This document shows, one piece after another, positions 54,785-63,930 of a stretch of DNA of 64,000 nucleotides. This stretch comes from Prevotella sp. Lineage in GTDB: Bacteria; Bacteroidota; Bacteroidia; Bacteroidales; Bacteroidaceae. The stretch is taken from positions 61,771 through 125,770 of the forward strand of contig JAFZIL010000030.1 of assembly GCA_017554385.1 (NCBI GenBank). Reading direction: 5' to 3'. Both the position numbers and the translations under genes were made by a program. Numbering within the stretch: the first letter of the stretch is position 1; the number at the start of each line of letters is the position of its first letter. The notes under the pieces are model-generated. The model searched no databases, had not been told where the DNA came from, and saw only the letters and a list, made by a program, of their open reading frames with translations.

Positions 54785-55039
54785 TTATTTCTTCGCAGCC
54801 TTACCGTAGCGGCTCATGAACTTATCGACGCGGCCAGCCGTGTCAACGAGCTTGCTCTTACCAGTATAGAACGGGTGTGAGCTACTTGAAATTTCTACTT
54901 TTACCACCGGGTAAGTTTCGCCTTCGAATTCCACTGTGTCGTTGGTTTTTGCTGTGGACCTCGTAAGGAACATATCGCCGTTGGACATGTCACGGAACAC
55001 GACGGGGCGATAGTTTTCTGGATGAATACCTTTTTTCAT
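54785..55039 (-). CDS. rpmE2: 50S ribosomal protein L31, type B
   Basis: An 84-residue protein starting [15 protein letters not shown], with the type B features [20 protein letters not shown] and no zinc-binding CxxC. The frame continues to 55135 but the leader of 32 residues is not part of L31, and the promoter lies within it. Type B L31 usually replaces the zinc form under zinc limitation; here it may be the only copy, which I cannot check. Confidence 0.96.
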   Translation of the reverse strand: MKKGIHPENYRPVVFRDMSNGDMFLTRSTAKTNDTVEFEGETYPVVKVEISSSSHPFYTGKSKLVDTAGRVDKFMSRYGKAAKK

Positions 55040-55078
55040 TTTTGTTAATAATGCTTGATTGATAATAAATTCGAGCTG

Positions 55079-55110
55079 CAAAGGTACTAACTTTTTTCTG
55101 AATTCACAAA
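55079..55110 (-). promoter_or_regulatory. Promoter of the L31 gene
   Basis: Minus strand TTTG, 20 bases, TACCTTTG, exact consensus; 40 bases before the start codon. Confidence 0.8.
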
Positions 55111-55150
55111 CTTTTCTTTGAAAAATGTTTCTCATTTCATAATTATTTCG

Positions 55151-55158
55151 TATCTTTG
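55151..55158 (+). promoter_or_regulatory. -7 box of the phosphodiesterase gene
   Basis: TATCTTTG at 55151-55158 lies 23 bases before the ATG at 55181; no good TTTG at 19-21 bases upstream. Confidence 0.5.
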
Positions 55159-55180
55159 CCGAAAAATATTACTTACTAAT

Positions 55181-56251
55181 ATGAAAAGACACATGTTTTT
55201 ATTGGCACTGGCACTGTTGATGACGGTGGGTGCCAACGCTCAAGAGAAGAAGTATTCTCTTTATGGTATTGGGTTTTACAACCTTGAAAACCTTTTCGAC
55301 ACTTGTCACGATGAGGGTAAGAACGACTATGAGTATCTGCCCGATGGTCGAAACAGGTGGACGGGAATGAAGTACACACATAAGTTGCGTAACATGTCTC
55401 GTGTACTAGCCGAAATGGGTACAGACCGTTTGCCTATGGGCTGTGCAGCTATCGGTGTTAGTGAGGTTGAGAATGCCAAGTGTCTGACAGACCTGTGCAA
55501 TCAGGAACCATTAAAAGAGCGTAACTTCCAGTTTGTGCATATTGAAGGGCCTGATCAGCGCGGTGTCGATTGTGCCTTACTCTACAATCCCAAGCTTTTT
55601 GAGGTTCGTAACGTGAAGCTCGTACCTTACATATATATAAAGGAGGAGGATTCGCTGCGAGCCACCCGTGGTTTCCTTGTTGTCAGCGGTACCTTGGCTG
55701 ATGAGCATGTCACTATCGTCGTCAACCACTTGCCGTCGCGTGGTGCCACCTCGTTCTACCGTGAGGAGGGTGGCAGGCAGCTGCGTATTGTCAAGGACTC
55801 GCTGTTGAAGGACGACCCCGATGTGAAGATATTCATCATGGGCGACATGAACGATGACCCTCAGGACAAGTCTATGGCCGAGGCTCTTGGAGCCAGACGC
55901 AAGATCAAGGACGTGGAAGACGACGGTTTGTGGAATCCCTTCTGGGATGTGCTTGCATCGGGTACAGGTACGCTTCAGTATGATGGCAAGTGGAATCTGT
56001 TTGACCAGATTATCCTGTCGCGCTCGTTGCTCGACATGAAGGTGATGAAGAAGACGATCGACTTCAAGCCCAGCGACATCGATTGCTCGTCGTTACGCTA
56101 CTATCGCCATCAGGTGTTCCGTCGCGACTATCTTTTCCAGAAGGAAGGAAAATACAAGGGCAACACCTTGCGCACCCATGCCGGAGGCGCATGGCTCGAC
56201 GGCTATAGCGACCACCTGCCTACAGTTGTATATGTCATCAAGGAGAAGTAA
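55181..56251 (+). CDS. Secreted endonuclease/exonuclease/phosphatase-family enzyme
   Basis: Start at 55181 (MKRHMFLLALALLMTVGANAQ, signal peptide); the frame open from 55118 is leader. About 356 residues of EEP fold: FYNLENLFDT (metal Asn/Glu), GVSEVEN with catalytic Glu, NHLPSRG, MGDMNDDP (Asp/Asn) and SDHLPT (final Asp-His). Substrate may be DNA, RNA or a phospholipid. It is first in a run with the UDG-like gene (2-base gap) and uridine kinase. Confidence 0.9.
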   Translation: MKRHMFLLALALLMTVGANAQEKKYSLYGIGFYNLENLFDTCHDEGKNDYEYLPDGRNRWTGMKYTHKLRNMSRVLAEMGTDRLPMGCAAIGVSEVENAKCLTDLCNQEPLKERNFQFVHIEGPDQRGVDCALLYNPKLFEVRNVKLVPYIYIKEEDSLRATRGFLVVSGTLADEHVTIVVNHLPSRGATSFYREEGGRQLRIVKDSLLKDDPDVKIFIMGDMNDDPQDKSMAEALGARRKIKDVEDDGLWNPFWDVLASGTGTLQYDGKWNLFDQIILSRSLLDMKVMKKTIDFKPSDIDCSSLRYYRHQVFRRDYLFQKEGKYKGNTLRTHAGGAWLDGYSDHLPTVVYVIKEK

Positions 56252-56253
56252 GC

Positions 56254-56820
56254 ATGGAAGTGCATCCGTTCACCCCGTTCCTGCCAGATGGAGCCCGTCT
56301 GCTGATGCTTGGCACGTTTCCCCCAGCACAGAAGCGGTGGTGCATGGAGTTCTACTATCCTAACTTCACTAACGACATGTGGCGCATCTTCGGACATTGT
56401 TTCTTTGGCGACAAGATGCATTTTGTCTGCCAGGAGCGTAAGACGTATGACCTTGACGCCATCATTGATTTCCTGAAAGAGAAAGGTATTGCCCTTTTCG
56501 ATACATGTACGCGCATCGAACGCACCAAGAACACTGCCAGCGACAAAGACCTTCTGGTTCTGGAACAGACAGACCTTCCGGCCATGGTGCGCTCGCTGCC
56601 CCAATGCGAAGCCATCGTGACTGCCGGACAGTTGGCAACGACACTCTGTTGTCGGCAGTTTGAGGCTAACGAACCTAAGGTTGGCGATTTTGCCGACATC
56701 GACTTTGAAGGCCGTCATCTTCGCCTTTACCGCATGCCTTCTTCCTCACGCGCCTATCCAATGGCCGTGGAGAAGAAGGCTTCTTTTTATCAAAGAGTCT
56801 TTAATTACCTACAAATATGA
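56254..56820 (+). CDS. Uracil-DNA-glycosylase superfamily protein
   Basis: A 188-residue protein with UDG-fold motifs: LLMLGTFPPAQ near residue 17 and MPSSSRAYP near the C-terminus in place of HPSxxR. It lacks the Asp-Gln pair of family 1, so it belongs with families 4-6 or the deoxyinosine-glycosylase-like group. Base-excision repair is the expected role. The stop overlaps the uridine kinase ATG (ATGA). Confidence 0.75.
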   Translation: MEVHPFTPFLPDGARLLMLGTFPPAQKRWCMEFYYPNFTNDMWRIFGHCFFGDKMHFVCQERKTYDLDAIIDFLKEKGIALFDTCTRIERTKNTASDKDLLVLEQTDLPAMVRSLPQCEAIVTAGQLATTLCCRQFEANEPKVGDFADIDFEGRHLRLYRMPSSSRAYPMAVEKKASFYQRVFNYLQI

Positions 56821-57431
56821 CTATCATCGGAATCGCAGGCGGAACAGGTTCTGGCAAGACCACCGTCGTGAAGAAAATTGCCAATGCACTGCCACCACAT
56901 TGTGCGGCTATCGTCCCCCTTGACTCTTATTACAACGACACGACAGGAATGACCGACGAAGAGCGCAAGGCCATCAACTTCGACCATCCTGATGCCTTCG
57001 ACTGGAAGCTTCTCACCGACCACATCAAGAAGCTGAAGGCAGGCGAGGCAGTTGAACAGCCCACCTATTCTTACGTTCTTTCCAATCGTCTGCCTGAGAC
57101 AGTACATGTAGAACCCAAGCCTGTGATTATTCTTGAGGGTATTATGACCCTCCACTACAAGAAGTTGCGTGACATGATGGACCTGAAGATTTTTGTCGAT
57201 ACAGATGCCGATGTCAGGCTTATCCGCAATATACGTCGTGATGTGGTGGAGCGTGGACGAACTGTCGACATGGTGCTCGACCGCTATGAGAAGGTGCTGA
57301 AGCCTATGCACGAGCAGTTTATCGAGCCCACAAAGAAATTTGCCGATCTGATCATTCCGTCGGGTGGAGAGAACAAGACAGGTATCCATATCGTAAAGAC
57401 CTATATTGAGGGTATCGTTACGGGTGTTTAG
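56817..57431 (+). CDS. udk: Uridine kinase
   Basis: A 204-residue P-loop kinase: IAGGTGSGKTT (Walker A), PLDSYYND, NFDHPDAFDW (substrate site) and a RNIRRDVVERGRT lid. It phosphorylates uridine/cytidine with ATP or GTP. Overlap ATGA with the preceding gene shows co-translation. Confidence 0.96.
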   Translation: MTIIGIAGGTGSGKTTVVKKIANALPPHCAAIVPLDSYYNDTTGMTDEERKAINFDHPDAFDWKLLTDHIKKLKAGEAVEQPTYSYVLSNRLPETVHVEPKPVIILEGIMTLHYKKLRDMMDLKIFVDTDADVRLIRNIRRDVVERGRTVDMVLDRYEKVLKPMHEQFIEPTKKFADLIIPSGGENKTGIHIVKTYIEGIVTGV

Positions 57432-57548
57432 TAATCGTATAAAAATAAGTAGGGTCTGATTTTAACTAAACACGAAGAAACGAAGAAAGGAAGATTATTT
57501 CACGAGAACGAAAAACTTCGTATTACACTTTTGTGGGATAAAAAAAAG

Positions 57549-57573
57549 CAGGAAGCCAAAGAATGACTTCCTG
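57549..57573. terminator. Terminator between udk and tRNA genes
   Basis: CAGGAAG pairs with CTTCCTG across 11 bases, with A and T runs, for the convergent udk and tRNA transcripts. Confidence 0.8.
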
Positions 57574-57588
57574 TTTTTGTGTGGGTTG

Positions 57589-57660
57589 TAGTCGGTAAGG
57601 GAATCGAACCCTTATGCCAAGATTGAGAATCTTGTATCCTAACCGTTAGATGAACCGACC
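57589..57660 (-). tRNA. tRNA-Glu (anticodon CTC)
   Basis: Minus-strand cloverleaf of 72 bases: acceptor GGTCGGT/ACCGACT (one G-T pair), D-arm with GGTTAGGA, anticodon stem CAAGA/TCTTG around TTCTCAA, and T-arm AAGGGTTCGATTCCCTT. CTC reads GAG. No encoded CCA. Confidence 0.9.
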
Positions 57661-57696
57661 AGCAGGTAGAACGAAGTTCAACCAAACTTTTGTTTG

Positions 57697-57783
57697 CGGA
57701 AGCTGGGGGATTCGAACCCCCGGTACAGTCACCCGTACGGCAGTTTAGCAAACTACTGGTTTCAGCCACTCACCCAAACTTCC
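57697..57783 (-). tRNA. tRNA-Ser (anticodon GCT)
   Basis: Minus-strand 87-base class II tRNA: acceptor GGAAGTT/AGCTTCC, anticodon stem GTAGT/ACTGC around TTGCTAA, long variable arm GTACGGGTGACTGTAC and T-arm GGGGGTTCGAATCCCCC. GCT reads AGC/AGT. Confidence 0.93.
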
Positions 57784-57913
57784 TCGGTCTTGCTTTAAGG
57801 CAACCGAAAAGCACTTTCTCTCAAATGCGGTGCAAAGGTACAATGTTTTTTCGAGACTGCCAAATTTTCTGTCGCTTTTTTTTGAAAAAACTTAAAAGAC
57901 GTGCAAATAAAAG

Positions 57914-57948
57914 GGAGCCGCAAGAATGTCGGGCATTCCTGCGGCTCC
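57914..57948 (-). terminator. Terminator of the surface-protein operon
   Basis: GGAGCCGCA and TGCGGCTCC form the base of a longer stem (AGAATG/CATTC above). T-rich on the minus strand. Confidence 0.75.
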
Positions 57949-57971
57949 TGCTCATTAGGTATTGTTGATGC

Positions 57972-60176
57972 TTATTGGGCGTAGACGATGGTGACCTTCA
58001 TCACGCGGAGCTGTGCGCCTCCGCTGTTGGAGTCAAAGTCGTTCACAATCTTCAGGGTCTTATTATTGAAACCGCTGAAGGTTACCAGCTGGTCACCATC
58101 CTTCTTCATGGTAACCTTGGTTCCTCCTGCCTCACCATACAACTGGTCGTTGCCATTGTAGGCAGTGCCCTGATAAGGTTCTGTGGCAGTGATGATGACC
58201 TTCGTTATGTTCTTGCTACCGGTAATCGTCAGTGAGTTCTGTGCATACATACGTACCGATCCACCGGCTGCTGTGTAGTACTTCGGAGCGTTCTTGCCAC
58301 CTTCCTGCGAGAATGTCAGCGTGGTGCCGTCGCCTGCAGTCAGAGTAGCTACATCGGCTTGGTTGGCAAGTCCGAAGTCTGCCATTGTGATGACATAGCC
58401 GTCGGCAGTCTGTTCGCCACCACCCTGATTGTTGTTTCCACCATTATCATCGCCAGTGCTTTCGGTGCTGCCGTTGAGCGAGTAGAGGTAGGCCTTGCCT
58501 TGTACGGTCTCGGGCGTGTTACCCTTGTAGTTGGTCACCTTTCCGCAGACAATCACCTCGTCGCCCTGTTTCAGCAGGGCACCGCTGGCATACTTCTGGT
58601 TGCCGAGATAGAGTGCGCGGAAGACGGTGAACTCGTCATTGGCCTTGCCGTCTTCGGAGATATTGAAGGTGGCGTTGCCATACTGTGTGCCATACTGTTC
58701 CTTGATGGACGAGACCTTACCCTTGATGTAGACCTCCTTGTCGCTCTCCTTTTCGCCTACCGACTGGGCATACTTGATGGCTGCCACGGCATTGAAGGGA
58801 TCGGCCAGCGTGCCAGTGCCTTTTGCTTCGCCTGAAGGTGTGTCGTTGCCACCACCGCCGCTTTCGGTCTTTCCGTTGAGCGAGTAGAGGAATGCCTTGT
58901 TCTGTACGGTCTCGGGCGTATTGCCCTTGAAGCAGGTCACCTTTCCGCAGATGATGACGTCGTCGCCCTGCTTCAGCAGGTCGCCGCTGGCGTACTTCTG
59001 GTTGCCGAGATAGAGTGCGCGGAAGACATAGAACTCGTCATTGGCCTTGCCGTCTTCAGAGATGTAGAACGTAGCGTTGCCATACTGCGTGGTATACTGC
59101 TCCTTGATGGTCGACACCTTACCCTTGATGTAGACCTCCTTGTCGCTCTCCTTGTCGCCTACCGACTGGGCATACTTGATGGCAGCCACGGCGTTGAAAG
59201 GATCGGCCAGTGTGCCACTACCCTTGGCCTCGCCTGAAGGAGTGTCGGGGGTATCGCCACCTTCGGTTACGCCATTGAGCGAATAGATGAAGCTGGAGTT
59301 CTGTACGGTCTCAGCTGTGTTGCCCTTGAAGTTGACCACATTACCGCAGATGATGACGTCGTCGCCCACCTTGATCTGGGTATCGCCGTTAGCAAACTTC
59401 TTGTTGCCCAGATAGAGGGTGCGGAACACGTAGAACTCGTTGCTTGCCTTGCCGTCGTCAGAGATGTAGAACGTGCCGTTGCCATACTGTGTGGTGAACT
59501 CCTCCTTGATCTGCGAGATCTTACCCTTCACGTAGACCTTTTCGGGAGAGTTGACATCGGAACCCAGTGACTTGATGTAGTTCAGCACACCCGAAACGTT
59601 GTAGGGGTTAGCCTGTGTGCCATCGCCTGTCGGGTCGGCAGCGGGTGTCTGAGGCTCAGGCTCACCGCCACGGTTCACGCCGTTGAGCGAATAGAGGAAG
59701 CCCTTGCCCTGGGCGGTCTCTATGGTGCCGTTGTAGTTGGTGATCTTGCCGCAGACGATGACTTCGTCGCCTACCTTGATCTCATCGTCACCGTTGACAA
59801 ACTTCTTGTTGCCCAAGTAGAGCACGCGGAAAGCATAGAACTGGTTGGCCTTCGTGCCGTCGGCCGAGATGTAGAACGTTCCGTTACCATACTGAGTGCT
59901 AAACTGCTCCTTGATGCTGACCACCTTGCCCTTGATGTACATGTAGTCTGTCGACTCTCCACCGGCTCCCAGTGCCGTGCCGAAGTTCAGCGCAGCAGCG
60001 GAATTGAAGGGATTAGCGAGAGATCCGTCGCCTTCAGCGCCCTCGATCTCGGTGACTTTTCCGGGTTGGTTGTTGCCTGTTCCAGGCTTGTCGTAGGGTT
60101 CTGGAACGTCCTCGCAAGCCACGAATGTCATGGCCGCCATGGCCATAAGCATTAATTTGCTAAATAACTTTTTCAT
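57972..60176 (-). CDS. Lipoprotein with four tandem OB-fold-like repeats
   Basis: About 734 residues; start at 60176 (MKKLFSKLMLMAMAAMTFVAC, lipobox with Cys), a second ATG at 60188 is also possible. Four repeats of about 125 residues (near 52-170, 190-310, 320-440, 455-580) share GxGTxADPFNxxxAI, KEVYIKGKVSxIKEQYxTQYGNxTFYISxDGKA, FRxLYLGN, GDDVIICGKV and FLYSLNG. This is an OB-like fold seen in Bacteroidetes secreted nuclease systems (DUF6359-like, from memory). Repeats 3 and 4 are nearly identical. The last 130 residues (GYVITMADFGLANQ ... VMKVTIVYAQ) are a separate beta-domain. Last of a three-gene operon. Confidence 0.82.
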   Translation of the reverse strand: MKKLFSKLMLMAMAAMTFVACEDVPEPYDKPGTGNNQPGKVTEIEGAEGDGSLANPFNSAAALNFGTALGAGGESTDYMYIKGKVVSIKEQFSTQYGNGTFYISADGTKANQFYAFRVLYLGNKKFVNGDDEIKVGDEVIVCGKITNYNGTIETAQGKGFLYSLNGVNRGGEPEPQTPAADPTGDGTQANPYNVSGVLNYIKSLGSDVNSPEKVYVKGKISQIKEEFTTQYGNGTFYISDDGKASNEFYVFRTLYLGNKKFANGDTQIKVGDDVIICGNVVNFKGNTAETVQNSSFIYSLNGVTEGGDTPDTPSGEAKGSGTLADPFNAVAAIKYAQSVGDKESDKEVYIKGKVSTIKEQYTTQYGNATFYISEDGKANDEFYVFRALYLGNQKYASGDLLKQGDDVIICGKVTCFKGNTPETVQNKAFLYSLNGKTESGGGGNDTPSGEAKGTGTLADPFNAVAAIKYAQSVGEKESDKEVYIKGKVSSIKEQYGTQYGNATFNISEDGKANDEFTVFRALYLGNQKYASGALLKQGDEVIVCGKVTNYKGNTPETVQGKAYLYSLNGSTESTGDDNGGNNNQGGGEQTADGYVITMADFGLANQADVATLTAGDGTTLTFSQEGGKNAPKYYTAAGGSVRMYAQNSLTITGSKNITKVIITATEPYQGTAYNGNDQLYGEAGGTKVTMKKDGDQLVTFSGFNNKTLKIVNDFDSNSGGAQLRVMKVTIVYAQ

Positions 60177-60196
60177 ATTTGTTTTCATTTAATTAT

Positions 60197-60222
60197 CAAT
60201 TCTCAATTCTCAATTCTCAATT
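60197..60222. repeat. Short tandem repeats around the DUF5689 gene stop
   Basis: Three copies of the 9-base unit TCAATTCTC run into the stop codon of the DUF5689 gene. Confidence 0.7.
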
Positions 60223-61118
60223 ATCTCAATGTCGCTTTCCTTGCGGATGAGCAGCTGCCAGGTGTCGTTAAAGCGGGTGGCAATACCTGTAAGATTACAC
60301 ATCTTAGGCTTCTTGTTCACCTCGTCGTATGGCAGCTTCATGGCAGCGAAGCGTGCGTAGGTGCTGGTGCGGATGACCAACTTGTCGGCATCGTACTCGT
60401 TGAGTTCGCGGTTCACGCAGCCGCCTATTAACTTAACGGTCTTGTCGGTAGTACTGTCGGGAGCAAACGTGCCCAGGCCTGAGACGTGGACGAAGGAAAC
60501 GTTTCTCAGTTTGACCAGCTTGGCACAATTCTCGTCCTTGTCGAGCGTGGGGTCGAAGTTGTCGAGGACTGTGAGCTTCGAGGCGTCGGGCGTTCCTACG
60601 ATCTTGACATGCTCCTGGAAGCGCTCCTTGTACATGCGTCCCAGCTCCACGGCATTGTGGTTGGCGTTGAAATAGTAGAAGCCGATCTGTGGCTGCTTGC
60701 GGTAGCCTCCGATGTAGAGGTCCTTCAGCGCAACGATGATTTCCTGTCCCTCGGGAACGAAGCCGTGCATGCCGCTCTGGTTCACCGAGATGATGATGGC
60801 GCCGGTCTCGTCCTGCAGCGCTATTTGCTTGTATAGGTTTCCACCGAGGTCGTTGCCTGTGACGCGTCCCTTGATCTTGATGTCCTTGTCAATCTTCACG
60901 TAGGTGTCGGTTGAAGCAAAGATGACATCGGCATACTGCTTCTTCAGGTCGCTTATCGAGATGATGTTGTTATCGTCGATGCTGTTATTGCCGAAGGGCA
61001 CGCCCTGCGGCTCGTCCCAGTCGCCCTGGCAAGCGGTGAGCAGCAGTGCTGCTGCAAAGAAGCCGCAGCCCTTGGAGAGCTTATGTATGAATTTGCTAAT
61101 GGTAGTCATAATCTTCAA
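60210..61118 (-). CDS. DUF5689-domain lipoprotein
   Basis: A 302-residue exported lipoprotein (lipobox LLTAC with Cys near residue 30). About 50-250 contain a beta-rich domain with KGRVTGNDLGGNLYKQIALQ and GAIIISVNQSG, the DUF5689 pattern, itself OB-like. It is found in Bacteroidetes next to TonB-type receptors and nucleases. Here it lies between an outer-membrane receptor (18 bases upstream) and the OB-repeat lipoprotein, probably as one surface complex. An ATG at 61109 is an alternative start. Confidence 0.82.
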   Translation of the reverse strand: MKIMTTISKFIHKLSKGCGFFAAALLLTACQGDWDEPQGVPFGNNSIDDNNIISISDLKKQYADVIFASTDTYVKIDKDIKIKGRVTGNDLGGNLYKQIALQDETGAIIISVNQSGMHGFVPEGQEIIVALKDLYIGGYRKQPQIGFYYFNANHNAVELGRMYKERFQEHVKIVGTPDASKLTVLDNFDPTLDKDENCAKLVKLRNVSFVHVSGLGTFAPDSTTDKTVKLIGGCVNRELNEYDADKLVIRTSTYARFAAMKLPYDEVNKKPKMCNLTGIATRFNDTWQLLIRKESDIEIIEN

Positions 61119-61136
61119 TTTTCAGTTGTCGGTTCC

Positions 61137-63677
61137 TTAGAAGTAATAGTTAATCATGAGCATGCCGTTGATGCCGTTGGCATAGAACTTCACGGGGCTG
61201 CTCTGGAACTTATAGGTACGCATGGCCTTGTCTTCCTGGTCTACGTCGAGACGGCTCTGCTCGCGTCCTCCGGTCACAATGTTCATGTTGTTCAGGATGT
61301 TGGTGAGCATGAGGTTGAAGCCGATGCGCTTGCCGTGTTTCAGGTTGAACTGGCGTCCGATGCTGGCGTCGAGCATGAATCCTCCGTGCCCCTCTGCCTG
61401 GTCGGGGATGTTGGTCAGGTTGCCGTCATCGTCGTAGGAAGATGCCATGGCGGCGAGACGCTTCTCGTAGCGTGTGACGGGGGTGTAGTAGAGGTAGATG
61501 CGGTCGTAGTAGTTACCGATGAGGTCTATGTACCATCTTTTTATGCGATAGCTTAAGTCGATGCTGAAAGCGGTGAGGGGTGTGCATCCCTCGCGCATGT
61601 CTTTACAGAGCACACGGTCGTTGTAGGTCACTCCGTCCTCGGAGAGCATGTAGGCCACGTCGGCGTCGTTGGCATACTTGGCTTCGCTGATGGTACCCAG
61701 TGCCTTGATGTTGAGCTTATCATTCACCTTGAAGTTGGCACCCAGCTCTACGCCGTAGTATTCCTTCTCGATGCCCGAGAGGCTCACGTAGGTGAACGAG
61801 CGGCGGTCGTCCATGTAGTACATCGACTGCTCGGTGACGTCCTTCAGACGGCTGTAGTAGGCGTTCAGGTTCAGCTTCATGAAGGCATTCGACATCTGAT
61901 AGCCGAACTCAGCCGATAGCACCTTCTCGTTCTTCAGGTCGCGCACAAAGTCGTTGTTGATCTGAGCTGCCTGGAAGGCCGTGCGTGCAGCCGGGGTCTT
62001 CAACTCGTAGCCACCGCCCAGCATGACGGCTTGTCCTCCACCCAGGTTGATGTGCAGGCCGGCCTTGCCACCTCCGTCGAGGAACTTGGCCTTGCTGCCC
62101 TTGCCGTAGGAGTTGTTGGGTGCCAGTCCGTTGCGCATCTTGCCTTCGCGCTGCATGGTTGTTCCTGCCACGCGTCCATTAATAAAGAAATGTACGCGAC
62201 GGATATCTGCAGTATATCCGGCCCAAGCCTGAGCCTTGTCTACGAAGATGTTGTAGTCGTAGCCGAAGCGGTCGCCCTTCTTCACTTCCTGGTTGGGATT
62301 GTTCAGGTCGTACTGTGCCTCCTGTCCCTCTTCACCGTAGTTCTTGATGACGTAAGAGTTCACGTTGTGGAAGGAGGTGGCGCCCAGCAGGTCGTCCATG
62401 GTCTGGTAGTGCATGCCCTTGTTGGTCGACAGCTGCAGTCCGGCGTGTAGTGACGAGTTCTGTGTGAGCTGCTTCTCCAGGTAGCTTGCCAGCGAGATCG
62501 ACAGCTGGTCGTCGTGGTAGCGTTGCAGGTAGTACATGGCGTCGCTTCCCTGCAGCGATGCCATCTTGTTGGCGTAGTACATCCTGTCCCACTGCACCTG
62601 CCGGTTCTCCTTCGATGACGACAGATAGTCGTAGGCAGCCTGCCATGTTTCCTTGTCGGCATTGAACGATTCGTCGCTGAGGTAGACTGGTTCCCACACG
62701 TTGAAGTACGAGCTTGGCAGCCCCGAGTAGTAGTCGGGAGCGGGATTGCTGGCGTTGTTGTAGTTCAGACGGCTGGAGCTGTACATGGCATACTTGCCCA
62801 GCAGGGTAGTGGTGAGCTTGGTCTGGTGGTCAATCTTCCAGTCCCAAGTCAGCATGGCAGCAGGAGCAAAGTCCTTCACGATGCGCGAGTTGCGCTTCTT
62901 GCCGTCCTGATAGCCCCATGCCGAGTTGTAGAGCCGGTCGTTGGCTATCCAGTACATCTCGTCGGTCGAGGCAGCCTGCGTTCCGCGCTCGGTGGGGTTG
63001 CCCCAGGTGACGAGCGACACGGAGTGCTGCGGATTGATGAGCTTCTCGGCTCCGAGGAAGTAGGAGAGCGAGTTGTAGCTGGTACCCTCGACGAATCCGA
63101 GTCCGTTGCCCCATCGGTAGGTGAGGCTTCCGGTGAATGCCCATCCGTTCTCCTGCACGCCCGTATTATAAGTGTACATGAGGCGCGTGTTGTAGTTACG
63201 GTTGGCACCTGCAATGCTGGCGCGCTGACCGGTAGCGAAACTCGACGGGCGGAAGTTGTAGTTGTTGGCACCGGCCATGCCTGCCATCGAGAAGTTGTTG
63301 TCCTCGAAAGGCAGCGAAGCCTCCTGCGAGCGTGTCTGGTTGTTCAGACCTCCCACGAACGAGTAGCGGAACTCGCCCCGCTCTGCGTCGTTGACAGGGT
63401 TGCCGTTGATGTAGACGTCGTTGTACTTCGACCCGAGTGCACGATACTTGAACCTGGCCGGAGAAAAACGATAGCCCACCTCGCTGGCATACACGTTGCG
63501 GTTCGACGATATGACGGTGACGTTCTGTGTGACGTCATCATCCTCGCCCAACTGCGCTTCGGTAAAGGTGAAAGCCTGTTCTTCCTGCAGGTCGCGGGCC
63601 AGCGAGTCAACCTCCTGTGCCATTGCTGCAGGTGAGATGCACAGCGCCATCACCGCAATTTTCAGCGTTTTGTTCAT
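61137..63677 (-). CDS. Outer-membrane receptor-like beta-barrel protein
   Basis: An 846-residue exported protein (signal peptide 1-20). About 45-150 is a short plug-like region (VISSNRNVYASEVGYRFSP) but without a clear TonB box or carboxypeptidase-like N-terminal domain. From about 150 to 846 are many amphipathic strands with aromatic girdles, ending FYANGINGMLMINYYF, a terminal aromatic strand. It is probably a TonB-dependent-receptor relative specialised for the ligand handled by the DUF5689 and OB-repeat lipoproteins. First gene of the operon. Confidence 0.83.
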   Translation of the reverse strand: MNKTLKIAVMALCISPAAMAQEVDSLARDLQEEQAFTFTEAQLGEDDDVTQNVTVISSNRNVYASEVGYRFSPARFKYRALGSKYNDVYINGNPVNDAERGEFRYSFVGGLNNQTRSQEASLPFEDNNFSMAGMAGANNYNFRPSSFATGQRASIAGANRNYNTRLMYTYNTGVQENGWAFTGSLTYRWGNGLGFVEGTSYNSLSYFLGAEKLINPQHSVSLVTWGNPTERGTQAASTDEMYWIANDRLYNSAWGYQDGKKRNSRIVKDFAPAAMLTWDWKIDHQTKLTTTLLGKYAMYSSSRLNYNNASNPAPDYYSGLPSSYFNVWEPVYLSDESFNADKETWQAAYDYLSSSKENRQVQWDRMYYANKMASLQGSDAMYYLQRYHDDQLSISLASYLEKQLTQNSSLHAGLQLSTNKGMHYQTMDDLLGATSFHNVNSYVIKNYGEEGQEAQYDLNNPNQEVKKGDRFGYDYNIFVDKAQAWAGYTADIRRVHFFINGRVAGTTMQREGKMRNGLAPNNSYGKGSKAKFLDGGGKAGLHINLGGGQAVMLGGGYELKTPAARTAFQAAQINNDFVRDLKNEKVLSAEFGYQMSNAFMKLNLNAYYSRLKDVTEQSMYYMDDRRSFTYVSLSGIEKEYYGVELGANFKVNDKLNIKALGTISEAKYANDADVAYMLSEDGVTYNDRVLCKDMREGCTPLTAFSIDLSYRIKRWYIDLIGNYYDRIYLYYTPVTRYEKRLAAMASSYDDDGNLTNIPDQAEGHGGFMLDASIGRQFNLKHGKRIGFNLMLTNILNNMNIVTGGREQSRLDVDQEDKAMRTYKFQSSPVKFYANGINGMLMINYYF

Positions 63678-63720
63678 AGATGTTATAGTTTTTGGTTAAT
63701 ACGTTATTGATTATTGGCTA

Positions 63721-63751
63721 CAAAGATATGGAAAAAAAGTGAAAGCGCAAA
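63721..63751 (-). promoter_or_regulatory. Promoter of the surface-protein operon
   Basis: Minus strand TTTG, 19 bases, TATCTTTG, exact consensus. Confidence 0.75.
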
Positions 63752-63821
63752 ACAATTTCGGCAAAAAATCATAAAAGACTTAAAGATTGAAAGATTGATT
63801 TTCGCGTTTTACGCATAGATA

Positions 63822-63856
63822 AAGGGGTTTCGCGTGATTGATTACGCGAAACCCCT
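63822..63856. terminator. Strong stem-loop, terminator-like
   Basis: AGGGGTTTCGCGT pairs perfectly with ACGCGAAACCCCT over an eight-base loop. Confidence 0.65.
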
Positions 63857-63930
63857 CTTCATTTTTCATTTTTGAGTCCACTTTAAAAAGTCCGAACATG
63901 AGAAATCTGAGAAGGACTCTGTGCGCAGCC

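Noticed and set aside
58441-60050. CRISPR-like or satellite repeats
   Set aside because: The repeats keep one reading frame and encode OB-like domains.
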